A stretch of 23,372 bases of DNA from CAKSQF01 sp051867925 (GCA_051867925.1 JBJDZI010000015.1:1-23372), one strand, 5' to 3'. Shown: positions 15,601 to 23,303, counted from the stretch's first letter. Notes: a model not told the origin generated them from the sequence alone. Translations and numbers: made by a program.

Positions 15601-16862
15601 TGGCGGCGCTCCACGGCGGTGCTGAGCCAATGCTGAAGATGCTGGACGAATACTTCTCGGAGTCCTCCGAAACCTCTAAAATTCTGGGCAATTACACCTA
15701 CGAGCAGAGAGAGACCCGTCTCGGGATGTCCATGTTCAACAATCAGGTCTGCTACCACACCCCTTATCTGTACAACTACTTCGGTCAGCCCTACAAAACC
15801 CAGGAGATCACCCGCGAGATTCTCTCCCGCCTCTATGTGGGCAGCGAGATCGGGCAGGGCTATCCCGGTGACGAGGACAACGGTGCCTCCTCCGCCTTCT
15901 ATGTGCTGACGGCGCTGGGTCTGTACGAGACCTCGCCGGGAACGGGCGAGTATCTCATCAGTTCGCCTCTCTACGAAAAGGTAACGCTGAATCTGGAGAG
16001 CGGAACGGTAACCATCCTTGCAAACGGCAACTCGGACGAGAATATTTACATTCAGTCCTGCAAGGTCAACGGGGAAAACTACGGCAAAACCTATCTGTCC
16101 TACGATCTTCTGACCTCCGGTGATGTGACCATCGAATACGAAATGGGCAGTACACCCTCCGATTGGGGGACCGTGAACGCAGCGCCCTCCTCCCTTTCCC
16201 AAACGGTAGAGGTACCCGATTATCTGTCCGATCTTGCCGGCAAAGGTCTGCAGGTGGTGGAAGGCGAAGCGGTAATGGAAACGCCCGTGGCAAACAAGGT
16301 CTACGGCTCCTCTTCCGCCGCGCTGAAGAAGTTATTCGACGATACTTCCGAGACTTTCGCCACCCTCACGGAAGGCGAAACTTTGACCTTCGCCTTTGAA
16401 AAGCCCTCTCGGGTCAGTATTCTGACCCTCACCTCTGCCACCGCCGCCTCCGCGCCCCAATCGGTGAAGGTGGAGTATTCGACCGACGGCAAGACTTGGG
16501 TATCCATGGGCGAACATTCTGTGAATTTCCAATGGAGCAAGTTCACCCTTCCCGTTTCTCTGCCCGAAACCGATACGGCATATTACTTCCTGCGTTTGAC
16601 TCTTTCGGGCGGCTTCTCCCTGAAGCTGGCGGAAGTGGAACTGCTGGGTAAGATGGACAAAGCCTCCACCCTGACCCCCGTCGTCGCCGCTCCCGCGGAT
16701 GATCCTGCAGGCGATCCCGATGAAGAATCCCCCGCTGTCGAGACTCCTGCCGCCGAGCACAGTACGGTAACGGTTGCCATCACGATCACGGCAATCTGCC
16801 TCGCCGCCGCCGTCGCCACCGTCACGGTAGCAGTCCTCCGCAAAAAGAGGAAAAAGAATTGA
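12699..16862 (+). CDS. GH92-like alpha-mannosidase, surface anchored, with discoidin-like domains
   Basis: This 1387-residue secreted protein starts with a signal peptide (about 1-26). A discoidin/F5-8C-like domain at about 105-233 carries LFDGKADTKYC, DPKNWKLYGSADG and QLADIELLG. A beta-rich region then leads to a GH92-type catalytic part (about 420-1175). It shows GFWDTYRAEWPALSLLTP and, near 1054-1065, GYPGDEDNGASSAFYVLTAL, the Asp-containing block conserved in GH92. A second discoidin-like domain spans about 1185-1335. A Pro/Glu linker, one membrane helix and RKKRKKN at the C-terminus tether it to the membrane. GH92 enzymes are calcium-dependent exo-alpha-mannosidases acting on fungal mannan and host N-glycans; linkage specificity cannot be read here. 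TGGAGG lies five bases upstream of the ATG, so the in-frame TTG at 12687 is not used. The gene is monocistronic. Confidence 0.85.
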   Translation: MKKIIPLLLVVALLAPLCPAIPAFASPQSVAGNVAGNVAGDGETLFSSSFEKGDGLTLLQSEPDGDHISSVTACSFGKTDDDSIMSHVLPLTIDGTPDGFSGEGKINLFDGKADTKYCIDLSEISTSSPVVMIFGLSAPCKVEGYRLTTANDAELRDPKNWKLYGSADGEDWTLIDSRSGEKFSGRKQTGTFTLETPTPEYSYFKLEVTAVAGRDLTTKGTVLFQLADIELLGELVRSETESEPVGISPMASLRSGGPIESAAAYTNVGFTGYSALQVYGQQSATRDTYARNVIYDGLSIPVADNTRLSYVIYPATFTSSYDYNHTSKYFAVDLRFTDGSYLSELSAKDQNGFGLDPISQGQSESLYTMQWNYIESNIGAVAAGKTIEAILVFFSMPSTAAKGKFLAYFDDVTIENRDEVRHDHLSDYINILRGTNNTKAVSRGITVPLVTLPNGFNQYTPANTTDELQPYYYQENGNGSSLRHITVNHTASPWLPDANWGVWQMMANTSIDVSEVSSSSDIDAAHRTALYTHDNEIAKAHYYSVVFSSEDKNAPGVRMELTPTSHGAYTRFTYPAEADHVNLILGTDHGGSVKVSVDEGSGQTIVTGYSDYNQRMYVYSVIDAPALSYQIKGQTVILSFANGISEIGMKLATSYISVTQAEKNLALEISEGDTFDSVFARAQTQWDDICNLIFPEGATYTELVTLYSCLYRMYCYPLLFSENTGTNDAPVWKYKSPYTDKVTAGKMYTTNGFWDTYRAEWPALSLLTPTRTGELLDGILLHYRDNGYIARWLGRGGVKCMMGTHSDIILADAYLKGIKFDAEAAFESMLMNAAVDSGSDVYGRAQNTTSIFTGYVPNSYENGMSWTVEDYINDFGIYKMAEALAARESDPAKRAEYASAAAYYKNRALLYPMLYNTKVGFFMGKNAAGSWTTDARAFNPYSLDWYADYAETNAWNMAFSIVHDMNGLAALHGGAEPMLKMLDEYFSESSETSKILGNYTYEQRETRLGMSMFNNQVCYHTPYLYNYFGQPYKTQEITREILSRLYVGSEIGQGYPGDEDNGASSAFYVLTALGLYETSPGTGEYLISSPLYEKVTLNLESGTVTILANGNSDENIYIQSCKVNGENYGKTYLSYDLLTSGDVTIEYEMGSTPSDWGTVNAAPSSLSQTVEVPDYLSDLAGKGLQVVEGEAVMETPVANKVYGSSSAALKKLFDDTSETFATLTEGETLTFAFEKPSRVSILTLTSATAASAPQSVKVEYSTDGKTWVSMGEHSVNFQWSKFTLPVSLPETDTAYYFLRLTLSGGFSLKLAEVELLGKMDKASTLTPVVAAPADDPAGDPDEESPAVETPAAEHSTVTVAITITAICLAAAVATVTVAVLRKKRKKN
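12786..12818 (+). repeat. In-frame 12-base tandem repeat
   Basis: GTCGCAGGC occurs three times spaced by AAT, giving VAGN-VAGN-VAG just after the signal peptide of the GH92-like protein. It is a slippage-prone spacer; changes in copy number would keep the frame. Confidence 0.8.
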
Positions 16863-16870
16863 TCCGAATT

Positions 16871-16941
16871 GCCCCGCTTTCTTGTAAGAAAGCGGGGCAA
16901 AGAACTTCTGCAATCGGGCGGCAATACTTGCCGCCCGATTG
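16871..16941 (+). terminator. Tandem hairpins after the GH92-like gene
   Basis: A 13-bp stem, GCCCCGCTTTCTT (16871-16883) with AAGAAAGCGGGGC (16886-16898), has a 2-base loop. A 14-bp stem, CAATCGGGCGGCAA (16911-16924) with 16928-16941, follows and ends in GGTTTAGTTT. Together they should end the GH92 transcript. Confidence 0.75.
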
Positions 16942-16944
16942 GTT

Positions 16945-17225
16945 TAGTTTGGATTTCGAAGAGCCAAGGAAAGGGGTCGAAGGTCTGATGAGGAGTGTTG
17001 CAGTCGCTACGCGACAGCTGCGAAAAACTCCGGCGCACCGACGGTTGTCCCCTCCCCTCGGGAAGCAAACGGTTTTGGAGAGGAAACCCTCTGTCGGAGA
17101 GCGTTGGTCTGCGCCGTGGGTCTCTTCAGTGACCCCAAGCCGATGGCGTTTGTCTGTGCGGCTGGGGGTGTTGCCTTTTGCTTTGCGAGCCAACATATCC
17201 CTCTCCAAACCTCCATGCATTTTAC
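16945..17225 (-). repeat. Interspersed hairpin repeat, inverted copy R2
   Basis: Read on the minus strand this contains ACAAACGCC-TCGGCTTGG-GTC, CTGAAGA--CCCACGG, GACAGAGGGTTTC, CCGTCG-TGCGCCGGAG, the core GCTGTCGCGTAGCGACTGC and CCCCTTTCCTTGGCTC, in the same order as R3. It lacks the two long hairpins of R3 and R4. The core hairpin is at 16997-17021. Open frames through it have no ribosome site and are not counted as genes. Bases 17226-17274 show nothing beyond the approach to the CotH promoter. Confidence 0.75.
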
Positions 17226-17274
17226 TTCTCCCGAAAAAGTCACAATCTGTGACAAGTTTGTTTACAAATAGGTC

Positions 17275-17303
17275 TTGCTATCTTTCCAATCGTATAGTAT
17301 AAT
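17275..17303 (+). promoter_or_regulatory. Promoter of the CotH/lamin-tail gene
   Basis: TTGCTA (17275-17280), a 17-base spacer and TATAAT (17298-17303). The shared block of the two glycosidase promoters is absent here. Confidence 0.75.
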
Positions 17304-17359
17304 GAAGACAAGAATACTCCGACCGCCATGCGGTCGCTTCCAAAGGCGTGATCAATCCA

Positions 17360-20300
17360 ATGAAATCCATCCATATTCCAAACGAAAAGCTGCGCAGTAT
17401 TGCCGCATTCCTGCTGGTCGCTGCTATGCTGCTGCCCACACTTGCGGGGTGCAAAAGCGGGTCCCCTGCCGACTCCTCGGCATCCTCGTCTTCCACAACC
17501 GAGAAACTTCCCTCCGCAGATCCCGAAAAAGACGCCTCCATCCCACAAGAGGGCGAGATCGTCATCACGGAGATCATGACCTCCAACCGCTCCACCGTAG
17601 TGGATGCCTTCGGAGATTACAGCGACTGGTTCGAGCTGTACAACGCCACCGACCGCGCCCTGTCGCTGAAGGGATGCTTCCTCACCGACAACGCCAATAA
17701 GCCCTACCAGTACGAATGCCCCGACCTCACCATAGGTGCGGGCGACTACCTGCTGTTCTACGCCTCCGACCGCAATACCTGCGTAAGCGGCGAAGAGTAT
17801 CACACCAATTTCAAACTCAGCGCAGGCGAGACGGTGACACTGAACTATATGGGCGAGAGGGTCTCCTCCCTCACATCGCCGCAGGATCTTGCAGACGATG
17901 TCTCCTACGGCTACCTGTCCGACGGAGAGAGCAATCTGACGGTCTATTTTGCGGAGCCCACTCCCGGCAGAGCCAACGGCGGAAGTTTTGCCGAGGTGCT
18001 GGCTGAACTGAACATCGCTTCGCTGGGTGTTCGCATCAATGAATTTATGATGAAGAACAAAGCCACCCTCTACGATGAGGACGGCGACTGCCCCGACTGG
18101 GTGGAACTTTGCAACACCACCGATAAAGCCATCTCGCTGAAGGGCTTCGGCCTGTCCGACACCTTTGACGATCCGCTGAAGTGGACCTTCCCCGATATTA
18201 CACTTCAGCCCGGTGAATATCTGCTGGTTCTGCTGTCGGGCAAAACCAAGGAATATACAGAGGACTCCCTCTTCCTCCACGCCGACTTCAAACTCAGCGA
18301 CAGCGACGACGGTCTGCTCCTCTCGAATCCCGCCGGCATCACCGTGGATCGCATCGCCACGGTCAGCCTGCCCGAATCCGCCTCCTACGGCAGAGATCCC
18401 TCGGATCTTACCGTATGGAAGTTCTTCACCCGCCCCACCCCCGGAAAAGAAAATTCTGCCAACGGTCTGGACACGCTGGAGGCGTTTACCGTCGCCGCCA
18501 CCCAGAAGGTCTACATCAATGAGGTCTGTGCTGTCAGTTCCGAGACATGGGGCGGCGTTCCCGACGAGGACTGGATCGAGCTGTACAACAACACCGACAA
18601 GGCAGTTAATCTCGCAGGCTGGTCGCTGAGTAAATCGGTGGGCGACCTGCGATATTTCATTTTTCCGGATGTAACCATTCCCGCCCACGGCTATCTGACG
18701 CTGAACGCCAGCGGCACCGCTTGTACCACCGTGGGCAAACTGGACACCGGCTTCAAGATCAGCCGCACGGGCAACACCATCTATCTGGTGGATGACGGGG
18801 GCATGGTCACCGACGCCTTCGAGACAGGCTTTCAGCGGGCAGGCGTTACTTCGGGCAGAGTCATTGTGGACGGCGTGCTGACCCGTCTGTTCTACGGCAC
18901 GCCCACCAAGGGAAAGGTCAACGCCGACAAGGATGGATTTCCCTCCTACGCACAACCCGCCGTCGTGACCTCCTCCGCAGGCAAACTGGTGGCGGACAGC
19001 CACACGATCACCATGACCACCGCCGAACCAAACGGTGTGATCTACTACACGCTGGACGGTACCAACCCCACCGAAAGCAGTATCGTTTATGATGGTCCCT
19101 TCGTTCTGACTGCCTCCACCGCCGTGCGCGCGGTGGTTTACTGTGACGGAAAACGCCGTTCGGAGGTGACCACCCAGACCTTTCTCATCACCGACGAACA
19201 CGATTTGAACATTGTCTGTCTGACCTGCGATCCCGCCGATCTGTTCAGCGACCAGCGGGGCATCTGGGCAGACGGTCCGGGATGGACGCCCAACTATCCC
19301 CACAAGGGCGCTAACTACTGGATGGACTGGGAACGGCAGGTCTATTTCGAGTATTACGAGACCGACGGTACTCTGGGCATTGGTTTCTCTGCAGGCATTA
19401 AGAATCACGGTCAGTATTCCCGCGCCATGGAACAGAAATCGGTTTCCATCAATCTGAAGGAAGTCTTCGGTTCGGGTACATCCTACTACCCCTTCTTCGG
19501 GGAGGATAATCTTGCAGTCTTCGACAATCTGCTCCTGCGCACCGGCAGTCAGGATGCTGTTTACACCAACATTATGGATGCCTACTGCGCTCGTGTGGTC
19601 ACCGGACAGATGGATCTGGATCTGATGAACGATCATCCCGTTGCAGTCTATATCAACGGCGAGTATTGGGGGATGTACTACATCCGCGACAAGATCAACG
19701 AGTCCTACATCTACTACCGTTCGGGGATCGAGGAAGACAATCTGGATCTGATCAAGGGCTACAAGACCGTGGAGACGGGCAGTTATACTGCACACAATGC
19801 GCTGATCAACTACGTGAAGACTCACGATCTGTCCGTACAGGAGAATTTCGACTACGTTGCCTCTCAGATCGACATTGAGGAGTGGACCAACTACTGGATC
19901 GTGGAATCCTTCTTTGCCAACACCGACACAGGCAACATCCGCTTCTACTGTTCCCGCGACGGAACAGGCAAATGGCGCTGGATCCTCTTTGACCTGGACT
20001 GGTCGCTTTTCCGCTCCACCTACCGCTGGAACATGATCGAGGAGTTCATCGACCCCCGCGGACATGGCAACGGCAACAATTTCAGCACTGCCATTGCGGT
20101 GGGACTCTTCAAAAACGAAGCCTACAAAACCTATTTCATTGAAAAATACGCCGAGTATATGCATACCGTATTCGATCCCGATCGGATGATCGCCATTCTG
20201 GACGACATGGTTGCCGAAATCGACAGCGAGATGGTTCGCCACTGCAAACGCTGGTCGTCCGTTTTGTCCTACACCTCCTGGCAGAAGAACATTACCCGCC

Positions 20301-20410
20301 TGCACTCCATCATCCGCGAGCGCTGGGACTACTCCAAAGGCGACCTGCAAGAAACCTTCGGTCTCTCGAATGAATACATGGCAGAACTGTTTCCGGAAGA
20401 ATCAGAATGA
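17360..20410 (+). CDS. Lipoprotein with three lamin-tail domains and a CotH kinase-like domain
   Basis: The 1016-residue lipid-anchored surface protein has the lipobox LAGC at 28-31 and a Ser-rich linker. Three lamin-tail (LTD) beta-sandwiches start at about 63 (VITEIMTSN), 222 (VRINEFMMKN) and 382 (KVYINEVCAV), each with a D-W-(F/V/I)-E-L-(Y/C)-N core. A HEX-C/chitobiase-like domain follows (about 545-610, GVIYYTLDGTNPTES), then a CotH-like domain (about 613-1010) with VYINGEYWGMYYIRDK and WRWILFDLDWSL. CotH proteins are atypical protein kinases known from spore coats, and bacterial secreted versions are of unknown role. GTG at 17348 is also in frame but sits one base from AAAGG; ATG at 17360 has a long 13-base spacing, so the start is not settled. 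It is a single gene after the mannan enzymes, possibly an adhesion or scaffold partner. Confidence 0.85.
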   Translation: MKSIHIPNEKLRSIAAFLLVAAMLLPTLAGCKSGSPADSSASSSSTTEKLPSADPEKDASIPQEGEIVITEIMTSNRSTVVDAFGDYSDWFELYNATDRALSLKGCFLTDNANKPYQYECPDLTIGAGDYLLFYASDRNTCVSGEEYHTNFKLSAGETVTLNYMGERVSSLTSPQDLADDVSYGYLSDGESNLTVYFAEPTPGRANGGSFAEVLAELNIASLGVRINEFMMKNKATLYDEDGDCPDWVELCNTTDKAISLKGFGLSDTFDDPLKWTFPDITLQPGEYLLVLLSGKTKEYTEDSLFLHADFKLSDSDDGLLLSNPAGITVDRIATVSLPESASYGRDPSDLTVWKFFTRPTPGKENSANGLDTLEAFTVAATQKVYINEVCAVSSETWGGVPDEDWIELYNNTDKAVNLAGWSLSKSVGDLRYFIFPDVTIPAHGYLTLNASGTACTTVGKLDTGFKISRTGNTIYLVDDGGMVTDAFETGFQRAGVTSGRVIVDGVLTRLFYGTPTKGKVNADKDGFPSYAQPAVVTSSAGKLVADSHTITMTTAEPNGVIYYTLDGTNPTESSIVYDGPFVLTASTAVRAVVYCDGKRRSEVTTQTFLITDEHDLNIVCLTCDPADLFSDQRGIWADGPGWTPNYPHKGANYWMDWERQVYFEYYETDGTLGIGFSAGIKNHGQYSRAMEQKSVSINLKEVFGSGTSYYPFFGEDNLAVFDNLLLRTGSQDAVYTNIMDAYCARVVTGQMDLDLMNDHPVAVYINGEYWGMYYIRDKINESYIYYRSGIEEDNLDLIKGYKTVETGSYTAHNALINYVKTHDLSVQENFDYVASQIDIEEWTNYWIVESFFANTDTGNIRFYCSRDGTGKWRWILFDLDWSLFRSTYRWNMIEEFIDPRGHGNGNNFSTAIAVGLFKNEAYKTYFIEKYAEYMHTVFDPDRMIAILDDMVAEIDSEMVRHCKRWSSVLSYTSWQKNITRLHSIIRERWDYSKGDLQETFGLSNEYMAELFPEESE

Positions 20411-20413
20411 ATT

Positions 20414-20508
20414 GGGGCTCCGCCCCGGAGCCGGGACCTTCCCCCAAGAAGGTTCCGGCTCCTCCAAGAAATTTTTTGAAGGGCGGCAAATCCTTGCCGC
20501 CCGATTTT
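20414..20508 (+). terminator. Terminator cluster after the CotH-like gene
   Basis: Three successive hairpins. GGGGC/GCCCC lies at about 20414-20426. A 14-bp stem with one wobble pair (20427-20440 with 20449-20462) follows. GGGCGGCAA/TTGCCGCCC (20481-20502) is followed by GATTTT. The layout mirrors the hairpins at 82-186. Confidence 0.8.
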
Positions 20509-20522
20509 GGTATACACAAACA

Positions 20523-21110
20523 TGGAGAGTCTAAGCCTCGCCCCCCGCACGAACGAACGCCCTCGGCTTGGTGTCGCTGATGAATCCCACGGGCAAAACC
20601 CACGACTCGGAGCGAGAGGGTACACCCTTTTGAACAGACCTCACCGAGGTTGCATAGCCGAAGGTCTATCCCCATGAGGGAAAAGGTTGGGGATAGCAGC
20701 AGCCGCTACGCGGCGGCTGCGGGGAGGAGAAACCGTAGGTTTCGCCTGCCCCGCGCAGTTCTTTGCGCCACTTTCTTTCTGCAAAGAAAGTGGCATCCAA
20801 AACGGGCTTCATATTCCGCTCCCAAGGCGCATAAAAGAAACGGCGACGGATGGAAATTTCAGCGAGTTCCACAGACGGAAGCCGATGTGCAATGACAGAG
20901 GGTTTCATCTCAAGAACCGTTCGTATCCTCGGAGGGAAGGGAGAAACCATCGGGGGCGCCGAAGTTTTCGTAGCTGTCGCGTAGCGACTGCTACACTCCT
21001 CATCGGGCTCTACTCCCCTTTCCTTGGCTCGCCAGTTCCGAGCCTTTCTGTGGTTCGGCAGTTCTGACCGAGGGAGGCTCGGCAGTTGCAACTCACTTTC
21101 TTGGCTTTGG
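20523..21110 (+). repeat. Interspersed hairpin repeat, long copy R3
   Basis: Parts in order: an E block with AACGCCCTCGGCTTGGTGTC and GAATCCCACGGGC (about 20530-20696); a hairpin GCAGC, mismatch, GCCGC, loop TAC, GCGGC, GCTGC (about 20698-20722); an imperfect GCGGGG...CCCCGC hairpin; a 12-bp hairpin GCCACTTTCTTT (20767-20778) with 20783-20794; a C block with CGCCGAAG and the core hairpin (about 20970-20994); and CTTGGCTCGCCAGTTC. The same order recurs in R4. Open frames inside have no ribosome sites and differ between copies. Bases 21111-21183 hold no gene I recognise. Confidence 0.85.
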
Positions 21111-21183
21111 CTTCGCTGATATAATTATGCCCCCCAAAAAGGGGAAAGCACCCAATGTAAATAAATTCTTTTCCCAAAACTAC

Positions 21184-21212
21184 TTGCATTTTCCCGAAAC
21201 TACTGCTATAAT
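21184..21212 (+). promoter_or_regulatory. Promoter of the MATE exporter gene
   Basis: TTGCAT (21184-21189), a 17-base spacer and TATAAT (21207-21212). The transcript should start near 21219, leaving a leader of under 20 bases, too short for a riboswitch. Confidence 0.8.
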
Positions 21213-21235
21213 AGCGATGAAGTATAATAAAGAAG

Positions 21236-22615
21236 GTGACGGTCATTCAAAAGCAGAAAAACGTCTTTCTGGAAGGTCCGCTGTTTCGAAATATCGTCGT
21301 TTATACCATCCCCATCATCCTGACCAGCCTGCTGCAACTGCTCTTCAACGCAGCAGATCTGGTGGTGGTGGGGCAATATTGCGGCAGCGTATCGGTGGCG
21401 GCAGTCAGCGCAACGGGTGCCATCACCAATCTCATCGTCAATCTGTTCATCGGTCTTTCCACGGGCGCGGGCGTAGTCGTAGCGCAAGCCTATGGCTGTA
21501 AGGACGACCGCTCCGTACACCGCACCGTACATACTGCCATCCCCGCCGCGCTGGTCAGCGGCATCTTCCTCACCGTGGTGGGCATCGCCTTTTCGAAAAC
21601 CTTCCTCAAATGGATGGGCACGCCCGATAACGTGCGCCGCCTGTCGGCGGTCTACATGCGCATCTATTTCGGCGGTATGACCTTTACCATGGTCTACAAC
21701 TTCTCTGCATCCATCCTGCGCGCCGTGGGCGACACCAAAAGCCCGTTAATCTTCCTCTCCTTCTCGGGCGTGATCAACGTCCTGCTGAACCTGCTGTTCG
21801 TCACAAAACTGCATATGAACGTGGCAGGCGTTGCCCTCGCCACCGCCATTTCCCAAGCCATCTCCGCGGTGCTGGTGATCGGCGCGCTGATGCGCCGTAC
21901 GGACGCCTGCCGTCTCTGTCTGACAAAATTGCGCTTTTACAAAAACCAACTGCTGAAGATGATCCGCATAGGATTGCCCGCGGGCATTCAGGGATCTCTC
22001 TTCTCCATCTCCAACGTCATCATTCAGTCGTCGGTCAACTCCTTCGGCGACGTCTTTATGACGGGCAGCGGCGCCGCCGCCAACATCGAGGGCTTCGTCT
22101 ACGTCTGCCTCAACGCCTTCCATCAGACCGCCGTCAATTTTACGGGACAAAACGCAGGCGCGCGCAATTACAAGCGCATTTTCCGCACGCTGTGGATCTG
22201 TCTCGGTTGTGTCACCATAGTGGGACTGACCGCAGGCTCGACGGTGGTGCTGTTTGGCAAGCAACTGCTCTCCATTTACATCAACGATTCGTCAGAAGCC
22301 ATCGGCTACGGTATGATCCGTCTGACCTATATCTGCCTGCCCTATTTCCTCTGCGGTCTGATGGATGTCTCCACGGGGGCGCTCCGGGGCATGGGCGCAT
22401 CGCTGGTGCCCATGATCATCTCGGTACTGGGCGTTTGCGGCATCCGTATCGCATGGATTTATACCATTTTTCAGACTCCCGCCTATCATACGCCTGAGTG
22501 TCTCTTTTTCTCCTACACCATCTCGTGGCTGGCGACCTTCCTGTGCCAACTGGTGGCGTTCATCTTCGTTTTCCGCCGAAGACGGAAACGCTGGGATCTG
22601 CTGGAGGAAACCTGA
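21236..22615 (+). CDS. MATE family multidrug/cation efflux transporter
   Basis: The 459-residue integral membrane protein shows about 12 hydrophobic segments in two similar halves, as in the MATE family (Na+ or H+ driven export of drugs or metabolites). The first helix, YTIPIILTSLLQLLFNAADL, followed by VVVGQYCG, is the family's N-terminal signature. RIGLPAGIQGSLFSISNV opens the second half. The C-terminus is basic (RRRRKRWDLLEET). The substrate cannot be inferred. The start is uncertain: GTG at 21236 fits the homologous N-terminus, but the only ribosome-like run, AAGAAGG (21230-21236), overlaps it. The ATG at 21218 is in a different frame. The gene has its own promoter and is followed directly by repeat R4. 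Confidence 0.92.
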   Translation: MTVIQKQKNVFLEGPLFRNIVVYTIPIILTSLLQLLFNAADLVVVGQYCGSVSVAAVSATGAITNLIVNLFIGLSTGAGVVVAQAYGCKDDRSVHRTVHTAIPAALVSGIFLTVVGIAFSKTFLKWMGTPDNVRRLSAVYMRIYFGGMTFTMVYNFSASILRAVGDTKSPLIFLSFSGVINVLLNLLFVTKLHMNVAGVALATAISQAISAVLVIGALMRRTDACRLCLTKLRFYKNQLLKMIRIGLPAGIQGSLFSISNVIIQSSVNSFGDVFMTGSGAAANIEGFVYVCLNAFHQTAVNFTGQNAGARNYKRIFRTLWICLGCVTIVGLTAGSTVVLFGKQLLSIYINDSSEAIGYGMIRLTYICLPYFLCGLMDVSTGALRGMGASLVPMIISVLGVCGIRIAWIYTIFQTPAYHTPECLFFSYTISWLATFLCQLVAFIFVFRRRRKRWDLLEET

Positions 22616-22629
22616 GGGAACAAATCCTC

Positions 22630-23240
22630 TCCGCCACCACCGCGTAGTGGCTAATGCTTCTCTCCCCTTTCCTTGGCTCGGCAGTTCGGCGGATCAAACA
22701 GCACCTTCCCCGCCACACTCACAAACGCCCTCGGCTTGGTGTCGCTGAAGAATCCCACGGGCAGGAACCACGATTCGGAGTGAGACAGTACACCCCTTTT
22801 CGCAGACTCCACCTCTGTTGCATAGCCAAGCGCCTATCCCCCTGAGGGAAAAAGATGGGGTACGCGGGGAAGGAGAAACCGTTGGTTTCTCCTTCCCCGC
22901 GCAGTTCTTTGTGCCACTTTCTTTCTGCAAAGAAAGTGGCACCCCAAAACGGGCTTGCTATTCCGCCCCCAAGGTGCAGGGAGAAGGGGCGACGGTCGGA
23001 AGGCTCGGCAAGTCAAACGGGCGGGAGCCGAAGGGGTAACGGTAAAGTGTTTCCTCTCAGATATCATTCGTATTCGGAGGGAAGGGGAAAACCATCTCAG
23101 ACGCCGAAGTATCGTAGCTGTCGCGTAGCGACTGCTACATTCCCCTTCCCTCAGACTCCCTACCCACTTCCTTGGCTCGGCAGTTCTGGGCATTTCTGTA
23201 ACTCGGTAATTCCGAGCCTTCCCCCGGCTCAGGTTTTGCT
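22630..23240 (+). repeat. Interspersed hairpin repeat, long copy R4
   Basis: It begins with CCCCTTTCCTTGGCTCGGCA (about 22662-22681). The E block (about 22715-22860) is closely similar to R3 over some 145 bases. Two strong hairpins, a block ending CGGAAGGCTCGGCAAG, the C block with the core hairpin (about 23113-23140) and CTTCCTTGGCTCGGCAGTTC (about 23168-23187) follow. Similarity to R3 runs through nearly its full length, with short insertions. No ribosome site or conserved start supports coding. The tail 23241-23300 contains nothing recognised. Confidence 0.85.
22863..22942 (+). repeat. Two strong hairpins inside R4
   Basis: The first is an 18-bp perfect stem (22863-22880 with 22884-22901, loop GTT). 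Ten bases on, a second 14-bp perfect stem, GTGCCACTTTCTTT (22911-22924) with 22929-22942, has loop CTGC. R3 carries the first as an imperfect version and the second as a 12-bp perfect version with the same CTGC loop. Confidence 0.85.
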
Positions 23241-23303
23241 GATCTGTTCATCCCCTGAAGAGGACGGCAAAACCATGCCGCACAGGACGGCTTTCGGATT
23301 TTT

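Noticed and set aside
11261..16862. GH76-like and GH92-like genes as one operon
   Set aside because: A strong terminator (12547-12575) and a perfect promoter (12620-12648) separate them. They look co-regulated, not co-transcribed.
16860..17230. CRISPR array as explanation for the repeats
   Set aside because: Copies are long, few, kilobases apart and inverted in one case. There are no regular spacers and no cas genes in view.
17240..20350. Very long open frame (over 1000 codons) antisense to the CotH-like gene
   Set aside because: It mirrors codon bias of the sense gene, has no ribosome site, begins inside the sense gene and encodes low-complexity Gly/Val/His-rich sequence with no domain. 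Similar antisense frames over ftsH (230-1690), GH92 (12642-14165 and 14451-16202) and pfkA (4192-5127) were dropped for the same reason.
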